Assembly (NCBI GenBank): GCA_014607495.2
Contig: CP053153.1
Location: forward strand, 14,446,001 to 14,510,000
Origin: Carposina sasakii
Lineage: Eukaryota; Arthropoda; Insecta; Lepidoptera; Carposinidae
Length of the DNA stretch: 64,000 nt
Direction: 5' to 3'
The notes beneath the pieces are model-generated. The model made no database searches. It saw nothing but the letters and a program-made list of their open reading frames with translations, and had not been told where the DNA came from. The position numbers and the translations under genes are program-made. Shown in pieces: positions 22,173 through 33,112 of this stretch; the first letter of the stretch is position 1, and the number at the start of each line of letters is the position of its first letter.

Positions 22173-24314
22173 TTACGAAAAACCGGCTTTAGTTAAAACT
22201 TCCAAAACTATACGAAGACGCTCTAAACCCTGCTGGATATCCGATGCTATGATTAAAAGATCATCGACGTAAGCTACAACAAAAGTATGACCTAATTCCC
22301 CCAATGCCCTCATGACCGCTCGTTGATAGACCGACGTAGCATTTTTTAAACCAAATGGCATGGACAAATACTCCCATTGCCCATCCTGTGTGACAAATGC
22401 CGTACGCTCTATCGACGAAGGTTCAATCGGAATTTGGTGGTATCCACTTACGGCATCTAAACTGGTATACCATTTTGCACCACCTAACCTAGCAACTTGG
22501 TCTTCAATCAATGGAAGAGGGTACCTGTCAGCCACTGTGTTCTCGTTCAGCTCTCTGTAGTCCACACACATGCGGTCTGAACCATCCTTCTTTTTCACTA
22601 ACAGCACAGGACTAGAGAAGGGAGAACAACTAGGCCTAATTACACCTGCTTCCAATAGCTCATTGACTTTCTCACGCACAATTTGTTGTTCGTTAGTGCC
22701 AAGACGATACGGGCGACGCTGAACTGTTTTTGTAGAGTCAATTAAACGAATCTCAAGCTGACCTGTGTTTACTCGCGATGTAGCTACACCCTGAGAAAAA
22801 GACATCGAATATTCTTCCAAAACAGCACGTAGTTGATTTTTGAATTCTGAGGGTATATCGGTATTAACGGAATTAAAATCAGTCTGATCACTTTTAGTAG
22901 AAGTACTACACGCTAAAATGTTTTTACAGCTGGACAAAACTATACCGTTAGATGACACACTAACCTCAAAACCTTGTGAAAGAATTTCCCTACCAACCAA
23001 AATGTCATCTGACAGGCAATCGTCTGATACAACATGAAACAAAATTTCTACATTAAAATCACCAATCATTATTTGAGCTAAGATTTGCAACGTACTGTAA
23101 ACACTATCCCTGCCTATTCCCGTTAATTTGACAGTATTGTTTACTCGTCTGCCGGAAAATTTACTCGCTATGCATTCTTTGATAAGGGAACATTCGGCAC
23201 CAGAATCGAAACAAAACAGAAATGACTCACTATTGTTTACGAGTTTTCCACGTGGACCGCTCACGCGGCAGATGTTGACCTGGTGGTCGCGCACCTGCGC
23301 AGCCGACGATCCAGTTGTATTAGCCCTCTGTGATGTGCCTCCGTTGGTGCCAGGGTTGGCACCGCTCGGTCCTCGCGTACACTTCGAAGCAAAATGGCCC
23401 GTCGCGCCACATCGGTAGCAGATGACTCGTGATAGCTGGCTATGTGTTGAAGAGGACGCCGATTTGTCTGGTACAGTTGATCTTTGGCTGCACTTTTCTT
23501 TTGAGCGACACTCATGTGCACGATGCCCCAACTTGCCACAGTGATAACATCGAAGTGGTGGTCCCGTTCTAGGTCGTTTCATATCTGCACGGTTATCTTC
23601 AGTTGCCTGTGGTGTCTTTCTCTTCATGAACGAAGTAGCTTTTAGCTCACGCTGCAGTTTGTCTCTCGTAACGATCTCAGTTGTGAATGCCAGTCGTTGT
23701 AAGCGTTTGTCGAATTGGGTCAAATGTGCCAATACCGTAGACACGACAATCTCATCTACACTCATTCCTTGCCATTTTGAGCTTAGTGTTGTCATTAGTC
23801 TGGCCGCGTACACAGACAAGCATTCGTTTTCTCGTGGTTTACTATTTTGCAAATTGATAAGGGTAGCAGCAGATGTTTCAACACTGTCGTACCTGGCAGT
23901 AAAAAGTTCCCGAAATTGTGACCACTGCATCCCTGGAAACGATATTTGCGATAGCCATTGTGATGCAGTTCCTTTAAGCGCACCGCTTATTGCTATTATT
24001 AACGATGCACCTTCTAACGGATTATCACCAAAGCAAAGGTTAACCGTGTTGCACCAAGCACGTGCGTCCGCGTCAGGCTTCTCCGGGTCGAATTCGGGTA
24101 GCTTGATTTGTGTAGTCAAACTCGCTGGTTGTCTTATTGCCTCAATTAAACTCAACATGTTGTTGTTTTGCATCTGGAACATTTTCCGTAATAAATCTTC
24201 ATCACGTAGAAGCGATTTCTCTTCATTTCTTGCTCGAGGTGATCCCACTTCTGATGACGTAGAAGGTGGTTTTTCCGGACTAAGTGGGCATGTATTTTCG
24301 TTAGGTTCCGACAT
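22173..24314 (-). pseudogene. gag-protease-RT 5' part of gypsy element 1, ending at a premature stop
   Basis: Starts at the first ATG on the minus strand (24312-24314, context ACCATG), inside the 5' LTR. Numbering from the GTG at 24342-24344 (10 residues upstream): gag capsid-like region about 80-240; two CCHC knuckles C266/C269/H274/C279 and C309/C312/H317/C322; aspartic protease FDSGAE around D380; RT from about 520 with DYRELN, the FGL motif and YVDD at 692-695. A TAA at 22173-22175 ends it after AGFS, where related enzymes read straight on. The frame reopens immediately, so this is one nonsense change rather than a frameshift. Antisense frames here are shadows. Confidence 0.88.
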
Positions 24315-24563
24315 GGTGGGTATCCTCAAGCAAAGAAGTAACACTCACTACTGAATCACACTTTATTCTTAGGAGTTTACAAGTACAAAATAACAGACGA
24401 ACAGACACGTCCGCTCGGCGCAAGCACTCAAACCAGAATGCCCGCTCCTTCCTACGGCCGTATCCAAGCAGACTCCATCTTGCTTGCGTTCGGCTGTACT
24501 TGGGAGGGGAAATCAGTGTTGCCGCCTTTTAATTGTAGATGGCGCCACACTAATTCTCCGACA
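24255..24563 (-). repeat. 5' LTR of gypsy element 1, containing the gag start
   Basis: 309 bp, same sequence as 19383-19691. The gag ATG at 24312-24314 lies 60 bases before its end, so the first 20 codons are LTR-encoded. Confidence 0.9.
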
Positions 24564-24667
24564 TATGTATACTAATAGTTCTACTACTTCCTACAATTAA
24601 TTAGGTGGCTGGTTAAAACATCTTGCCTATGGGTGAACATTATGTTTCTAATTTCTATACATACATA

Positions 24668-24790
24668 TATACAAAAAATCACGCCTCTTTCCCGAAGGGG
24701 TAGGCAGAGATCACGGATCTCCATTTGCTACGATCCTGACACACCTCTTTCGCTTCATCTACTTTCGTGATATTCTTCATGCACGCTCGT
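24668..24790 (-). repeat. Family J-like repeat (second subtype), minus orientation
   Basis: CACGCCTCTTTCCCGAAGGG, GTAGGCAGAGATCACGGATC and TCCATTTGCTACGATCCTGA are the reverse complement of 59020-59098 and 54330-54420. These copies end in TATGTATG. Confidence 0.55.
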
Positions 24791-24799
24791 CGGTTTAGG

Positions 24800-25560
24800 G
24801 TATTCTTGACTTAATTATGTTTCTAAGTAGATAAAAATCTACGTGTCTTACTTTAGTGGTATAACTTGTACTTCAAGGTTGATAATGGTTTGAGATTCAA
24901 GAAGAATCTTAAAATTCTACACCATTCTTTTATTATTTCTAGTGTTAGCACTGTGTAGAAAAAGCACAATACTAACTAAAACTAATGAGTTTTGAATAAG
25001 GAAAAAGACACGGGGCAGTAGATAGCCTACTATAGAGACTCGCAATCTCATGTTTTTTTAAACACTGTATGAATATTCCCAAGTTGTTTATGAAGACTTC
25101 ATAAACTTGTGAAATCAACTTTTGTTATACCCAGTATATAATTCTGCGGCTTACATTTGTTCTTGTATTTTTCCATTATATGAATATAAGTATTTATTCT
25201 TTTTTCTATACCCCCAAAAGTTGCTCACTAATAATTTACGTAATTTAATCAAAGATTACGAATATATTTTGGCCAAGAAAGCTATCGGTGCCAAATGGAA
25301 GAAGCCTGTTAATGCCGCGCAGCATATATCCATATTAATTTTAACCATATTTCACTGTATTTAATTCATATGCTAAATACATGCGAAGCTTTGTCAAGCG
25401 TTCGCCATTTTACAAACCCGACTCCGCTAGTTTTGATTCGATTAATTTTCGTTCTAAAATTAATTGTTTTTGGTGAAATTGAATTGTTTAACAACAATTG
25501 AATTGTAGTATGAAGAACTACAATAAATCATCAGTTTTTAGAGCTTCAATACATACCTGT
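24800..25560. other. Intergenic, nothing recognised
   Basis: AT-rich. An 80-residue plus-strand frame at 25122-25364 has no recognisable family. Confidence 0.5.
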
Positions 25561-25570
25561 TCGTGTACTG

Positions 25571-26020
25571 TTGCGGGGCTTCATTAGAATACATTAGCTG
25601 CATTTATTTCCGTGCATTGCCGCGTGGTGCCGGCAGAGTAGAATTCGTAACACCCCATGTCTGCCTGTGGGTATCGTACGAGGCGATTAAAGGTTTCCGG
25701 GAGGTGAGCAGCAGCGCCTCCCGTGCTGACAACATAGTTAGAAATACAAACTGCGGTCACCAACCAGCCTGCCCAGCGTGGTGACAATGGGCAAATACCT
25801 CCCCATGGCAGTCTTGTGGCGTGCCCTGGGGGAGGCCTACGTCCAGCAGTGGACTGCAATAGGCTGATGATGATTTCCGTGCATGTTGTAAGAATCGGTT
25901 AAGAAACTCGGGCATTCTATCAAACAATAATCTAACAACTAGTTAATGATAATTAACATCGGGGATATATTATATCCCCGCAAAGCTAAACGTGGCTGTG
26001 GGATCTCTTTTACTGTCCTG
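25571..26020 (-). repeat. Family D repeat split by a family C SINE
   Basis: The left part (TGCGGGGCTTCATTAGAATA to ATTTCCGTGCAT) and right part (GTTGTAAGAATCGGTTAAGA, CCCCGCAAAGCTAAACGTGG) are one minus-oriented copy. The SINE at 25618-25872 interrupts it with a 12-bp duplication. Confidence 0.65.
25618..25872 (+). mobile_element. Family C SINE, complete copy with target duplication
   Basis: 255 bp from TGCCGCGTGGTGCCGGCAGA to an ATGATG tail. It is bounded by a perfect 12-bp direct repeat ATTTCCGTGCAT (25606-25617 and 25873-25884). The 3' third (GGGGGAGGCCTACGTCCAGC, AGTGGACTGCAATAGGCTG) resembles the 3' ends of RTE LINEs, so an RTE enzyme probably mobilised it. No convincing box A/box B pair was found. 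Confidence 0.75.
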
Positions 26021-26027
26021 CAGTAAA

Positions 26028-26238
26028 GTGTGACAGAGTAGAATAGCATTACCCCATGGGGTTTCTGGGAGATGGGCAGCAGTGCCTCCCGTGTTGACAA
26101 CATAGTCCGAAAATCACTCTGCGGTCACCAACTCGCCTGCCCAGCGTGGTAACAATAGGCAAAAATATGGCAGTCGCCTTGTCGCATGCTCTGGGGGAAG
26201 CCTACGTGCAGCAGTGGACTGTAATATGCTGATGTACG
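26028..26238 (+). mobile_element. Family C SINE, diverged copy
   Basis: GGGAGATGGGCAGCAGTGCC, GTGTTGACAACATAGTCCGA, CACCAACTCGCCTGCCCAGC, and GGGGGAAGCCTACGTGCAGC match the 25618-25872 copy. It lies 8 bp past the family D repeat. Confidence 0.65.
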
Positions 26239-26408
26239 TCTATAATATAGTATCTTAAAGTGCTTTCCGAATACGCTCCTACTAAATTAGCAGATGGCAG
26301 CGTGCTCAAACAATTCTCTTTGGCAACGATTTATTTCACCATATTTGCATTTTCTACAGAATATATTGTTTAAATAACAACATGCTTTTCGCGCCAGAGA
26401 TTTTAGTA

Positions 26409-26895
26409 TTACCTTATTTTATTTTCTTTACTCGAGCTTTTGCTGTTATGGAGTTTCTTTGGGTTTTCATTTAGGAGTTTAGTGTAGGCCTCCCCCAGTG
26501 TACGCCACATGGCTCGATCTCTCGTTTTTGCCATCCAGTCACTACCAGCCGTCCTCTTAAAGTCATCGGTCCATCTGGCCGGAGGGCGTCCAACACTACG
26601 CTTGCCGAGGTGCGGTCTCCATTCTAGAACCCGTTTACTCCACCGTCCATCGGTTCTACGACAGATGTGGCCTGCCCACTGCCACTTCATTCTGCTACAT
26701 TTCGAGACTATGTCTGTCACTTTGGTCTTCTGCCGGATAATCTCGTTTCGGACTTTATCCATCGAGATCCCGAGCGTTGACCTTTCCATAGCTCTCTGAG
26801 TGACATTCAATCGGTGAGCCAGCTCTACCGTCAGGTTTCACGTCTCGGCTCCGTAAGTCATGGCTGGTAGAACGCACTGATCGAATACCTCCAAC
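26409..26895 (-). pseudogene. RTE-type LINE C-terminal fragment
   Basis: The minus strand has an open 133-codon stretch (26409-26810) with the RTE C-terminal pattern: TQRAMERSTLGIS, WQWAGHICRRTDGRWSKRVL, GKRSVGRPPARWTDD and MWRTLGEAYTKL. Immediately upstream, out to about 26895, the frame still reads a PAMTYGAET motif, but a TGA replaces the usual Trp codon. It lacks the endonuclease and most of the RT. It belongs to a different RTE family from the fragments at 14765 and 37757. Confidence 0.8.
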
Positions 26896-26899
26896 TATA

Positions 26900-27815
26900 C
26901 GAGTATGTATGCAAAATCTGTACAAGTTTGATCAAGTAAATAAAGCGTAAATAGTAGGTTAGTTGGGGCATAACTGCTAAGGTTTATTTAAATCCATGCG
27001 GTAGTTTTTTCATGATATAAACATGAACAAATAACTGTTACAATTATTATATCCGCAGGAAGTAAAATTCATAGTTGAACATTGCTTTACAAATATCCTC
27101 ATAGTTTAAAATCAACACAATAACTATCAAACCCAACTTGTGAAGGATATCCCGACCTTTCCTCACAGGACAATAGAAAGGTACCTCAAAACAAAGAGGG
27201 AAGCGCCTCGGAAGGGACTTACGGAAATATGGGACCCTCTATTGTAAAGCGTTACTAATAAGTGGATCTTCTTATGCGGTTTGTATGCCAAACAGGCGAA
27301 TCACAGAGGAGTTAATGTACATATTTATACCAAAATACTGTTTAACCTATGTACACCAAATTTTTAGCATTAAGGGGTCGCCTACCACCGGGCCCTACAC
27401 CCTCCGCTGACTGTCGGATCTGCCGACTCATGGTCACGAACACAAGATACTACTGTCGCAACCAGAAGCCAGATCCAAGCACCTAGCATGCAACCATAAA
27501 TGCATAGCTGCTAATCCTAAAAATGTAATTTGAACTTCCGAATAGTGACGCCTGATAGAATTAAATATTTAACAAATTTTTAGTTTTTAAAATTGTATTT
27601 GAATATGGAATTGGCGCTTTTAGCGCATTTTGGTCCGGAATAAACTGAAAAACTATTCTAAAATATCATATCAATCCATTAACTAACAAGTAACAGTCGA
27701 TAAGTTGTAAGTAACGAAAACGTCTCGTCTCCAGCTCTTTGTCAAATAAACAATCAACTAGAGCACATTCTTGGTAATCTATAAATCAGATATCAGCGCG
27801 TAGATATTATAATCA
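26900..27815. other. Intergenic, nothing recognised
   Basis: AT-rich, no plausible frame and no clear repeat copy apart from short LINE-tail-like segments. Confidence 0.5.
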
Positions 27816-27817
27816 TA

Positions 27818-28016
27818 CTAGTGGACGCCCGCGACTTCGTCCGCGTGGACTGCAGAAAAAACAAAATGTCGAAATCATCCGGGATTAAAATATTTCCCTG
27901 GGATAAAAAGTAGCCTATGTGTTAATCCAGGCTGTTGGCTAATTGTAATCCAAATTTTATTAAAATCACTAAGCCGTTTTTACGTAAAAGAGTAATAAAC
28001 ATCCATCAATCCATAC
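27818..28016 (+). repeat. Family A interspersed repeat (type A tail)
   Basis: ACTAGTGGACGCCCGCGACT, TCGTCCGCGTGGACTGCAGA, AAGTAGCCTATGTGTTAATC, AGCCGTTTTTACGTAAAAGA and CATCCATCAATCCATAC. Best copies for comparison: 38839-39070 and 51748-51930. Confidence 0.65.
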
Positions 28017-28435
28017 TTACAAACTGGTAAAAATTTCAAAATGCTAGAACAAACGATTTTTTGTTTCTTATGACGTGATATTTGACGAACTTGCATACTA
28101 ACTTTCAACCCTTATTTCACCCCTTAGCTGGTCGAAATTTCAAAAATGCTAGAACAAATGTTTAATGATTTCTTATCAAGTGCTTAAATATAAAGTTTCA
28201 TGGTTTTATCTTTTAAAATTAAGAAATCCCATACAAACTTTCAACCTCTATTTCAACCCCTTCATCCCTTTTTTTCGAAATAAAAAGTAGCCTATGTTCT
28301 GTCTCAGGGTCTAAAGATTGTCTGTACCAAATTTCATCAAAATCGGTTGCGAGGTTTAAGCGGGAAAGCGTAACAGACAGACAGACAGACAGACAGAGTT
28401 ACTTTCGCATTTATAATATTAGTTGGGATTTTTAT
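28017..28435 (+). repeat. Related repeat ending in a (CAGA)n run
   Basis: Two partial units (AATTTCAAAATGCTAGAACA and AATTTCAAAAATGCTAGAAC) precede a TAAAAAGTAGCCTATGTTCT block, AAAATCGGTTGCGAGGTTTA, (ACAG)n at 28373-28397, and TTATAATATTAGTTGGGAT. It resembles the 3' end of family A-type elements. Confidence 0.55.
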
Positions 28436-28439
28436 TTAA

Positions 28440-29670
28440 GGAGATCATGCCAACATTCACTTTTCAAGACAATACAAATATAACAAGCAACAGTTCTCTC
28501 TTATAAAAAAAATCATTTATTGTAAAACCGCCTTAGTTCTCTTTCCGCAGTGTTTATTGGAATGTAAATCAATTTCATTATATTTCTTCAAATTATATTA
28601 TTTATCGTTTATTTTCAATTTTTTATAATAAATAATACACTGACTCGAATTGCTCAAATATCTCATTTCATAATATATACATAAAATATACAAAAAAAAA
28701 AACAATTTAATTAAAACATAATAATTCACAATAGAACTACAAAAATAAGATCCCTTTAATAAATATATTATCTACGTTTACTATCCAATATATTTGAGCA
28801 AATGAATACCAATAAGTATTATTAAATAAATAACAATAAATCAAAGTTGAGCTTTATCGAAATATTAAAAATCATTTCGAATATCAATAGCAAAAGCACC
28901 TTAAGTGATTTCTATAATCTTTTCCCGCGGCGTCACTCCATGCATCACGCTAATGTGGACGTCGATTTAGTGCGATCGAACTCTAATGGATGACACTAAA
29001 TTCCATTTTATTACGGACAAAGTGTTCCACTGAAAATTGCGTTTTCAACGGACTATAATAAAATAATTCGATGATTTTACCATAACTTCGACATTAAAGT
29101 TATTACTTAATTTAAAAGGTGTCATAGTTTTTATTTCGTATATTTAATATGTATACCTATATGTAGCGTGACAAGTTTTATTTCAATACGTACGTAGCTT
29201 GTATGGTGACGTAGTAATTTCCTGATCTAGTCTTTACGTCGAAGGCATATTGAATACGATTATCGTTGTGTTATTCCTGAGCCGCTAGGAAAACAAAACT
29301 GCATCTAAAGTTCTGTTTAAAAATGACATTTAGACAACGTTTAACGTGAACAATGTTTAATTTTTTTTATAAGACGGTACGAGTTTTAGCGAAGATAATA
29401 CGGTTTCAGCACGGTAAACGCATGAGCCAAGCAAGCGAAAAGCGATGAAAAACTAGATTTTTTTCTTTAATACCTCTTATTGTATGATTTATGCCCGCGA
29501 CATTTACTTAACTCTGTGAATTCACAAAAATACAGTTAATCTAATATGTATCGGTCCTATTCATCACATTTACAATATGTTAATTTAGTAAAGTGGCCAT
29601 TCACTTCATTTGTATACCAGAATTATTTATTACAAAGTAACATTTATGTTTGTGAAGCTATTAAACATCA
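28440..29670. other. AT-rich upstream region of the gustatory receptor gene
   Basis: No repeat copy or reading frame recognised. It should contain the receptor promoter, but no specific element is convincing. Confidence 0.5.
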
Positions 29671-29679
29671 TTGTCAATA

Positions 29680-32642
29680 ATGGCGATTGCAAGTGAGGAC
29701 GCGTCGACATCACCTGGCGATGAGTCATCAACGACTGACTCAACTCCGCCACTTTCACCATCATCTCACGTGAGACGAGTGATGCGACCTTTATGGCTAT
29801 TCCTGCCAATCTCTCTGACCATAGCATCAATATACAACGGTCTGCGCGGTGGCTTAATCCATCGTGGCATCAGGATCTATGCTGCCGGCACCGTATTAAT
29901 ATCTATCATAATTCTAGCCACGTCTATGCATGTGTTCTCCAGTCAAGCACTTAACATCTTGCACGGGAAAAACTTCATCGTCGGCTCGTATATTTATCAC
30001 ATAATTATCACCACCGGCATGCTCATACGCAGTCGAAAGAACAAAATGGTGAAGCTCATCCAAGAGATTAATGAGTTAGACGTATTAATCCAGTTCGATA
30101 ACGAGGCCGTGTCGCGCAACTTGCTAATTTACAACACGTGCTATGCGGTGGGAATAGTCTCTTATCAACTGCTGACCTCAGGAGCTGTGTTATGGATCTT
30201 GTGCTGTACGGATAAGGTGTACTGCATAATAGGTACTCAGACGGAGTCCTATTGCTTGACCAGTTTGGGGCATGCTTGGCGATCTATATTACTACTGATG
30301 TCAGATGCTGAGCTCCTTAGCTTGCATGTTGCGATCGGTTTGCTGACGTCACGGGCGACTTGTTTTGCCAGTAAATTGGATACTCTGTTGCAAGATAAGA
30401 CAGCCTCGGCCAAGACAACCCTTAATGTTTTAGTGTGCTACAGGAAACTCCTACGAATTTTAAACCTGATCAATAAAATATGGTATATTCAGGTGAGTGT
30501 AAGGATTGCTCAATGTTCCTGTCCGTATCCCTTATTTATGGATTTGGTTTACCCAATTGTAATTTATAATTTAAGGTGGAAAGTGCTTCAGTAATAACTG
30601 TAGAAAATTTTTGATACTTTCTAAAGATAAAGATAAATTGTATGCATGAAATAATTATATGTATGAATACAATTGACTATTACAATCTGTCAAAAAAATC
30701 TCTCCAAGTTCACGATCAAAAATGGTCTCCATCGAACTTGTGTTTCTTTTTACAGATAGCTGCAATACTGGTTTATAATTTCTACTATACGCTGAGAGGA
30801 TTTCTGATATTAATTTTTTATGCGTCCGACCGTACAGTAAGTTATATTTGCTTACATAATATTACGAGTTTAAAGACCTTTGTCATGTTATACAGGGTGT
30901 TTGTGATAGCCAGGCAAATATTGATATGGTGACTTCAGACCATGATTCTGAAATGAAAACCGGTGAAAATTTTCGCAGGAAAATACCAAAAATTTTCCGA
31001 CATTTTTCAAGAAAAAATAGTATGGTTTGTTTGAGTAGGTCTTAAATAATGACTTAAAAACAAAATTTTAACCAATGGATAATTTTCAAAAAAAAAATGC
31101 TCTCACAAAAGTTCAATGAACTGATCGACCCCAAAAGAGAGTTACAAGTGATCCAAAAAACAGCAAACCATCACATAATAAGCAATAAGCTCATTTAACT
31201 AGTCACAGGATCGCCCGATACAACTGGCGCGAAAAACGCCATCAACTTAAACGCGTAATCAAATCAAAAATTAATTTACTGCGAGTAATCACACTGTCGT
31301 ATAACTCGGTACTTGTTCAGTATCTTAATATTTGCCTGGCTGTCACACACACCCTGTATAGTGCCAGCAGAATAAAATAGCACTAGCCTATATCTGCCCG
31401 TGGGATAAAATATGTTGTCAGCTTTGCAAACTTCATTTTCGCTGGTAAAATAGTAGGTAACTTTGTCTTAACTCGTGCAATAGACTACAAATACACACTA
31501 GTACGTACAGCATATTACAGTTCACTTCTGGACGTAGGCCTACCCATGATCACTCAACAAGGCTACTGCCATAGGAAGGTTTTTGCCCATAGTCACCACA
31601 CTAGGCAGGTGGGTTAGTAAACACAGTGTAATTTTAGGACTATGTTGTTAACACGGGAGCCACTGCCCCAACTACCGAAAGTCATAAATCAAAGCTACTC
31701 GTACACTTGCCAAGGCGCGGTTCGGGAACCCGCTTACTCCACTGTCCATCGGTTCTACGACAGATGTGATCAGCCCACTGCCACTTATGCTGCACTTAGT
31801 AACAGTTCGTAATACTAATATGTACCTATATTCATTATATTATCAGTGCACTTCGCAAGGCTTCCTGCAAACAGTGGAGGTGATACAAAAGATTATTGTA
31901 ACAGTAATATTGGGGCTGTCAGCGCAGAGAGTGGCGCAGGAGCTGGGCGGGTGTCTACGGCGACTGGCCACTTTGAGAGACCAATGCGCAGGCGAGCCCG
32001 GTGCAGGTATGTTGCATTTTTAAATAGAATTAAAGAATGGCGATTAATGTTAATTTACTAATATTCGATTCAAGATCAATGTGAACTAAAATAATAAATT
32101 GCGTACTATTCGAGTAATCTGTAATTTTCTTTTGTAAATTTCCGGAAAGTTATGTTCCAGATCAGTTATGTACCTACACTGTTTTACGTTTTACCTTGAA
32201 GAACTCTTTATTCTTAATAAACCAGAATATTGCGATAATTTCATTCATTATTATTACTCGTAGAGCCGAAATGAGTTGTCGCCTGCTTGCATCATCTAAG
32301 TCGTGAGAGTCGCAATAAGTCAAAAAAAAATTGTACGGCCGTCAGCGCTGCGTGGTCTAGCGCAACTCAAAAACGCTACCTGTAACTACATATAAATTGA
32401 CTCCATCAGCGCCGACCGTCAGCGCACGTCAGCGTGACTCTAAAATCGGCCTAAATGTGGTTATTTTATCTGCAGAGCGCCTGGAGTCGCAATGCGCACG
32501 CGCAGCTCTGTTGCGCGAGGTGGGTCGCGCGAGGCTGCGCGTACTCGGCTGGCGCGCACTTGACGGTACTCTGCCCTTGCGCATGTTCTCTCTACTGGCT
32601 TCAGCTATTATCATCCTTTTGCAACTTGGATTTAAACCTTGA
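29680..32642 (+). CDS. Gustatory receptor family protein (four exons, 406 aa)
   Basis: Predicted multi-pass chemoreceptor of the insect 7tm_7 gustatory receptor family, expected in the dendrite membrane of taste neurons. Exons by splice signals: 29680-30492 (donor GTGAGT), 30756-30836 (after TTTACAG; donor GTAAGT), 31847-32006 (after ATCAG; donor GTATGT) and 32476-32642 (after TGCAG), giving intron phases 0, 0 and 1 and 1221 coding bases. The start ATG follows an in-frame TAA at 29662-29664. Exon 1 holds about five hydrophobic segments, exons 2 and 3 one each, and exon 4 ends with LASAIIILLQLGF, in the place of the family's C-terminal TYhhhhhQF motif. A short-exon C-terminus is normal for the family, as is the length. 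No stop or frameshift seen, so it appears functional. Ligand unknown. Confidence 0.85.
30891..31358. mobile_element. Family G MITE inside receptor intron 2
   Basis: Begins TACAGGGTGTTTGTGATAGC with CAGGCAAATATT, and ends with the inverted counterpart AATATTTGCCTGGCTGTCAC followed by ACCCTGTA: about 31 bp of terminal inverted repeat over 468 bp. TA dinucleotides flank both sides (30889-30890, 31359-31360), the mariner-type target duplication. No coding capacity. Confidence 0.75.
31508..31685 (-). mobile_element. Family C SINE in receptor intron 2, diverged
   Basis: ATTACAGTTCACTTCTGGAC, AGTCACCACACTAGGCAGGT and ATGTTGTTAACACGGGAGCC are the reverse complement of the family C unit. Confidence 0.6.
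31690..31800 (-). pseudogene. RTE LINE remnant in receptor intron 2
   Basis: Reads CCACTGTCCATCGGTTCTAC and GACAGATGTGATCAGCCCAC, which is the AGHICRRTDGRW-type region seen at 26409-26895, with other parts deleted. Ends about 45 bp before exon 3. Confidence 0.6.
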
Positions 32643-32692
32643 TTTGATGAAAAAAATTAAACAATGTAGTATAAGTTGAACAATGTTTAATT

Positions 32693-32775
32693 TATAAAAT
32701 TATTAATATAGAAATGGGAAAAATTCTTCACCCGAGTGGGAATCGAACCCACGATGCTTAATTTGACAGATGTTC
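32693..32775 (-). mobile_element. tRNA-headed SINE fragment next to the receptor stop
   Basis: ATTCTTCACCCGAGTGGGAA with TCGAACCCACGATGC is the reverse complement of a tRNA T-arm/acceptor end. It is followed by the same AGAAATGGGAAAAATTC tail as at 51180-51293. The anticodon half is lost. Starts about 50 bp past the receptor stop, so it may lie in the 3' UTR. Confidence 0.55.
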
Positions 32776-32779
32776 TACA

Positions 32780-33112
32780 CAATTTGCTGTCAAATGTCAT
32801 GTTTAACTATGTATAACTTAACACAGCGTTTATTAACAGCACCGTAAATGCAACATACAATATTAAAATATTTTGCACCAAAAATATACTGTATTTCATT
32901 TTAACTGCGAACTATGCTATCTTCTTTTTTATGTGGATAGAAAGAGACGTTGGGTGTGATAAAAGTAAATTAATATTAATTCCAAGATAAAGTAGTTAAT
33001 CTATGTTGGGCTAAACCTCATAAAATACACAAGGACATTTCAAAGTTTACACGTTTTATTGGAGCCACATAAACAGGTTTTATTTTTAGGATACTAATAA
33101 TATAATTTCATT
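32780..33112. other. Intergenic, nothing recognised
   Basis: AT-rich spacer between the receptor gene and the second LTR element. Confidence 0.5.

Larger units (their letters stand above)
19383..24563 (-). mobile_element. Ty3/gypsy LTR retrotransposon 1 (309-bp LTRs)
   Basis: Complete in outline. Direct repeats at 19383-19691 and 24255-24563 start TG and end CA, and the flanks carry a 4-bp target duplication TATG (19379-19382 and 24564-24567). The minus strand encodes gag, protease, reverse transcriptase, RNase H and integrase in one frame, the Ty3/gypsy order, with no envelope gene. The LTRs appear identical by eye, so the insertion is young. The only coding lesion I see is a stop at 22173-22175. 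The first 20 gag codons lie within the 5' LTR. The primer-binding site could not be assigned. Confidence 0.93.

Noticed and set aside
23626..24354. 242-codon plus-strand frame
   Set aside because: Exactly antisense to gag of gypsy element 1, whose frame has clear zinc knuckles. The antisense protein resembles nothing.
19383..24563. Endogenous retrovirus with an envelope gene
   Set aside because: Only non-coding sequence (19692-20141) lies between integrase and the 3' LTR. Likewise element 2 has about 100 bases there. Both are LTR retrotransposons without envelope.
28373..28397. CRISPR or regulatory tandem array
   Set aside because: It is a plain (ACAG)n microsatellite within a repeat tail. 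No spaced repeat arrays exist in the window, and the genome is eukaryotic.
30642..30932. 96-codon frame as a separate gene next to the receptor
   Set aside because: Only 30756-30836 is coding, as receptor exon 2. The remainder is intron and the start of a MITE.
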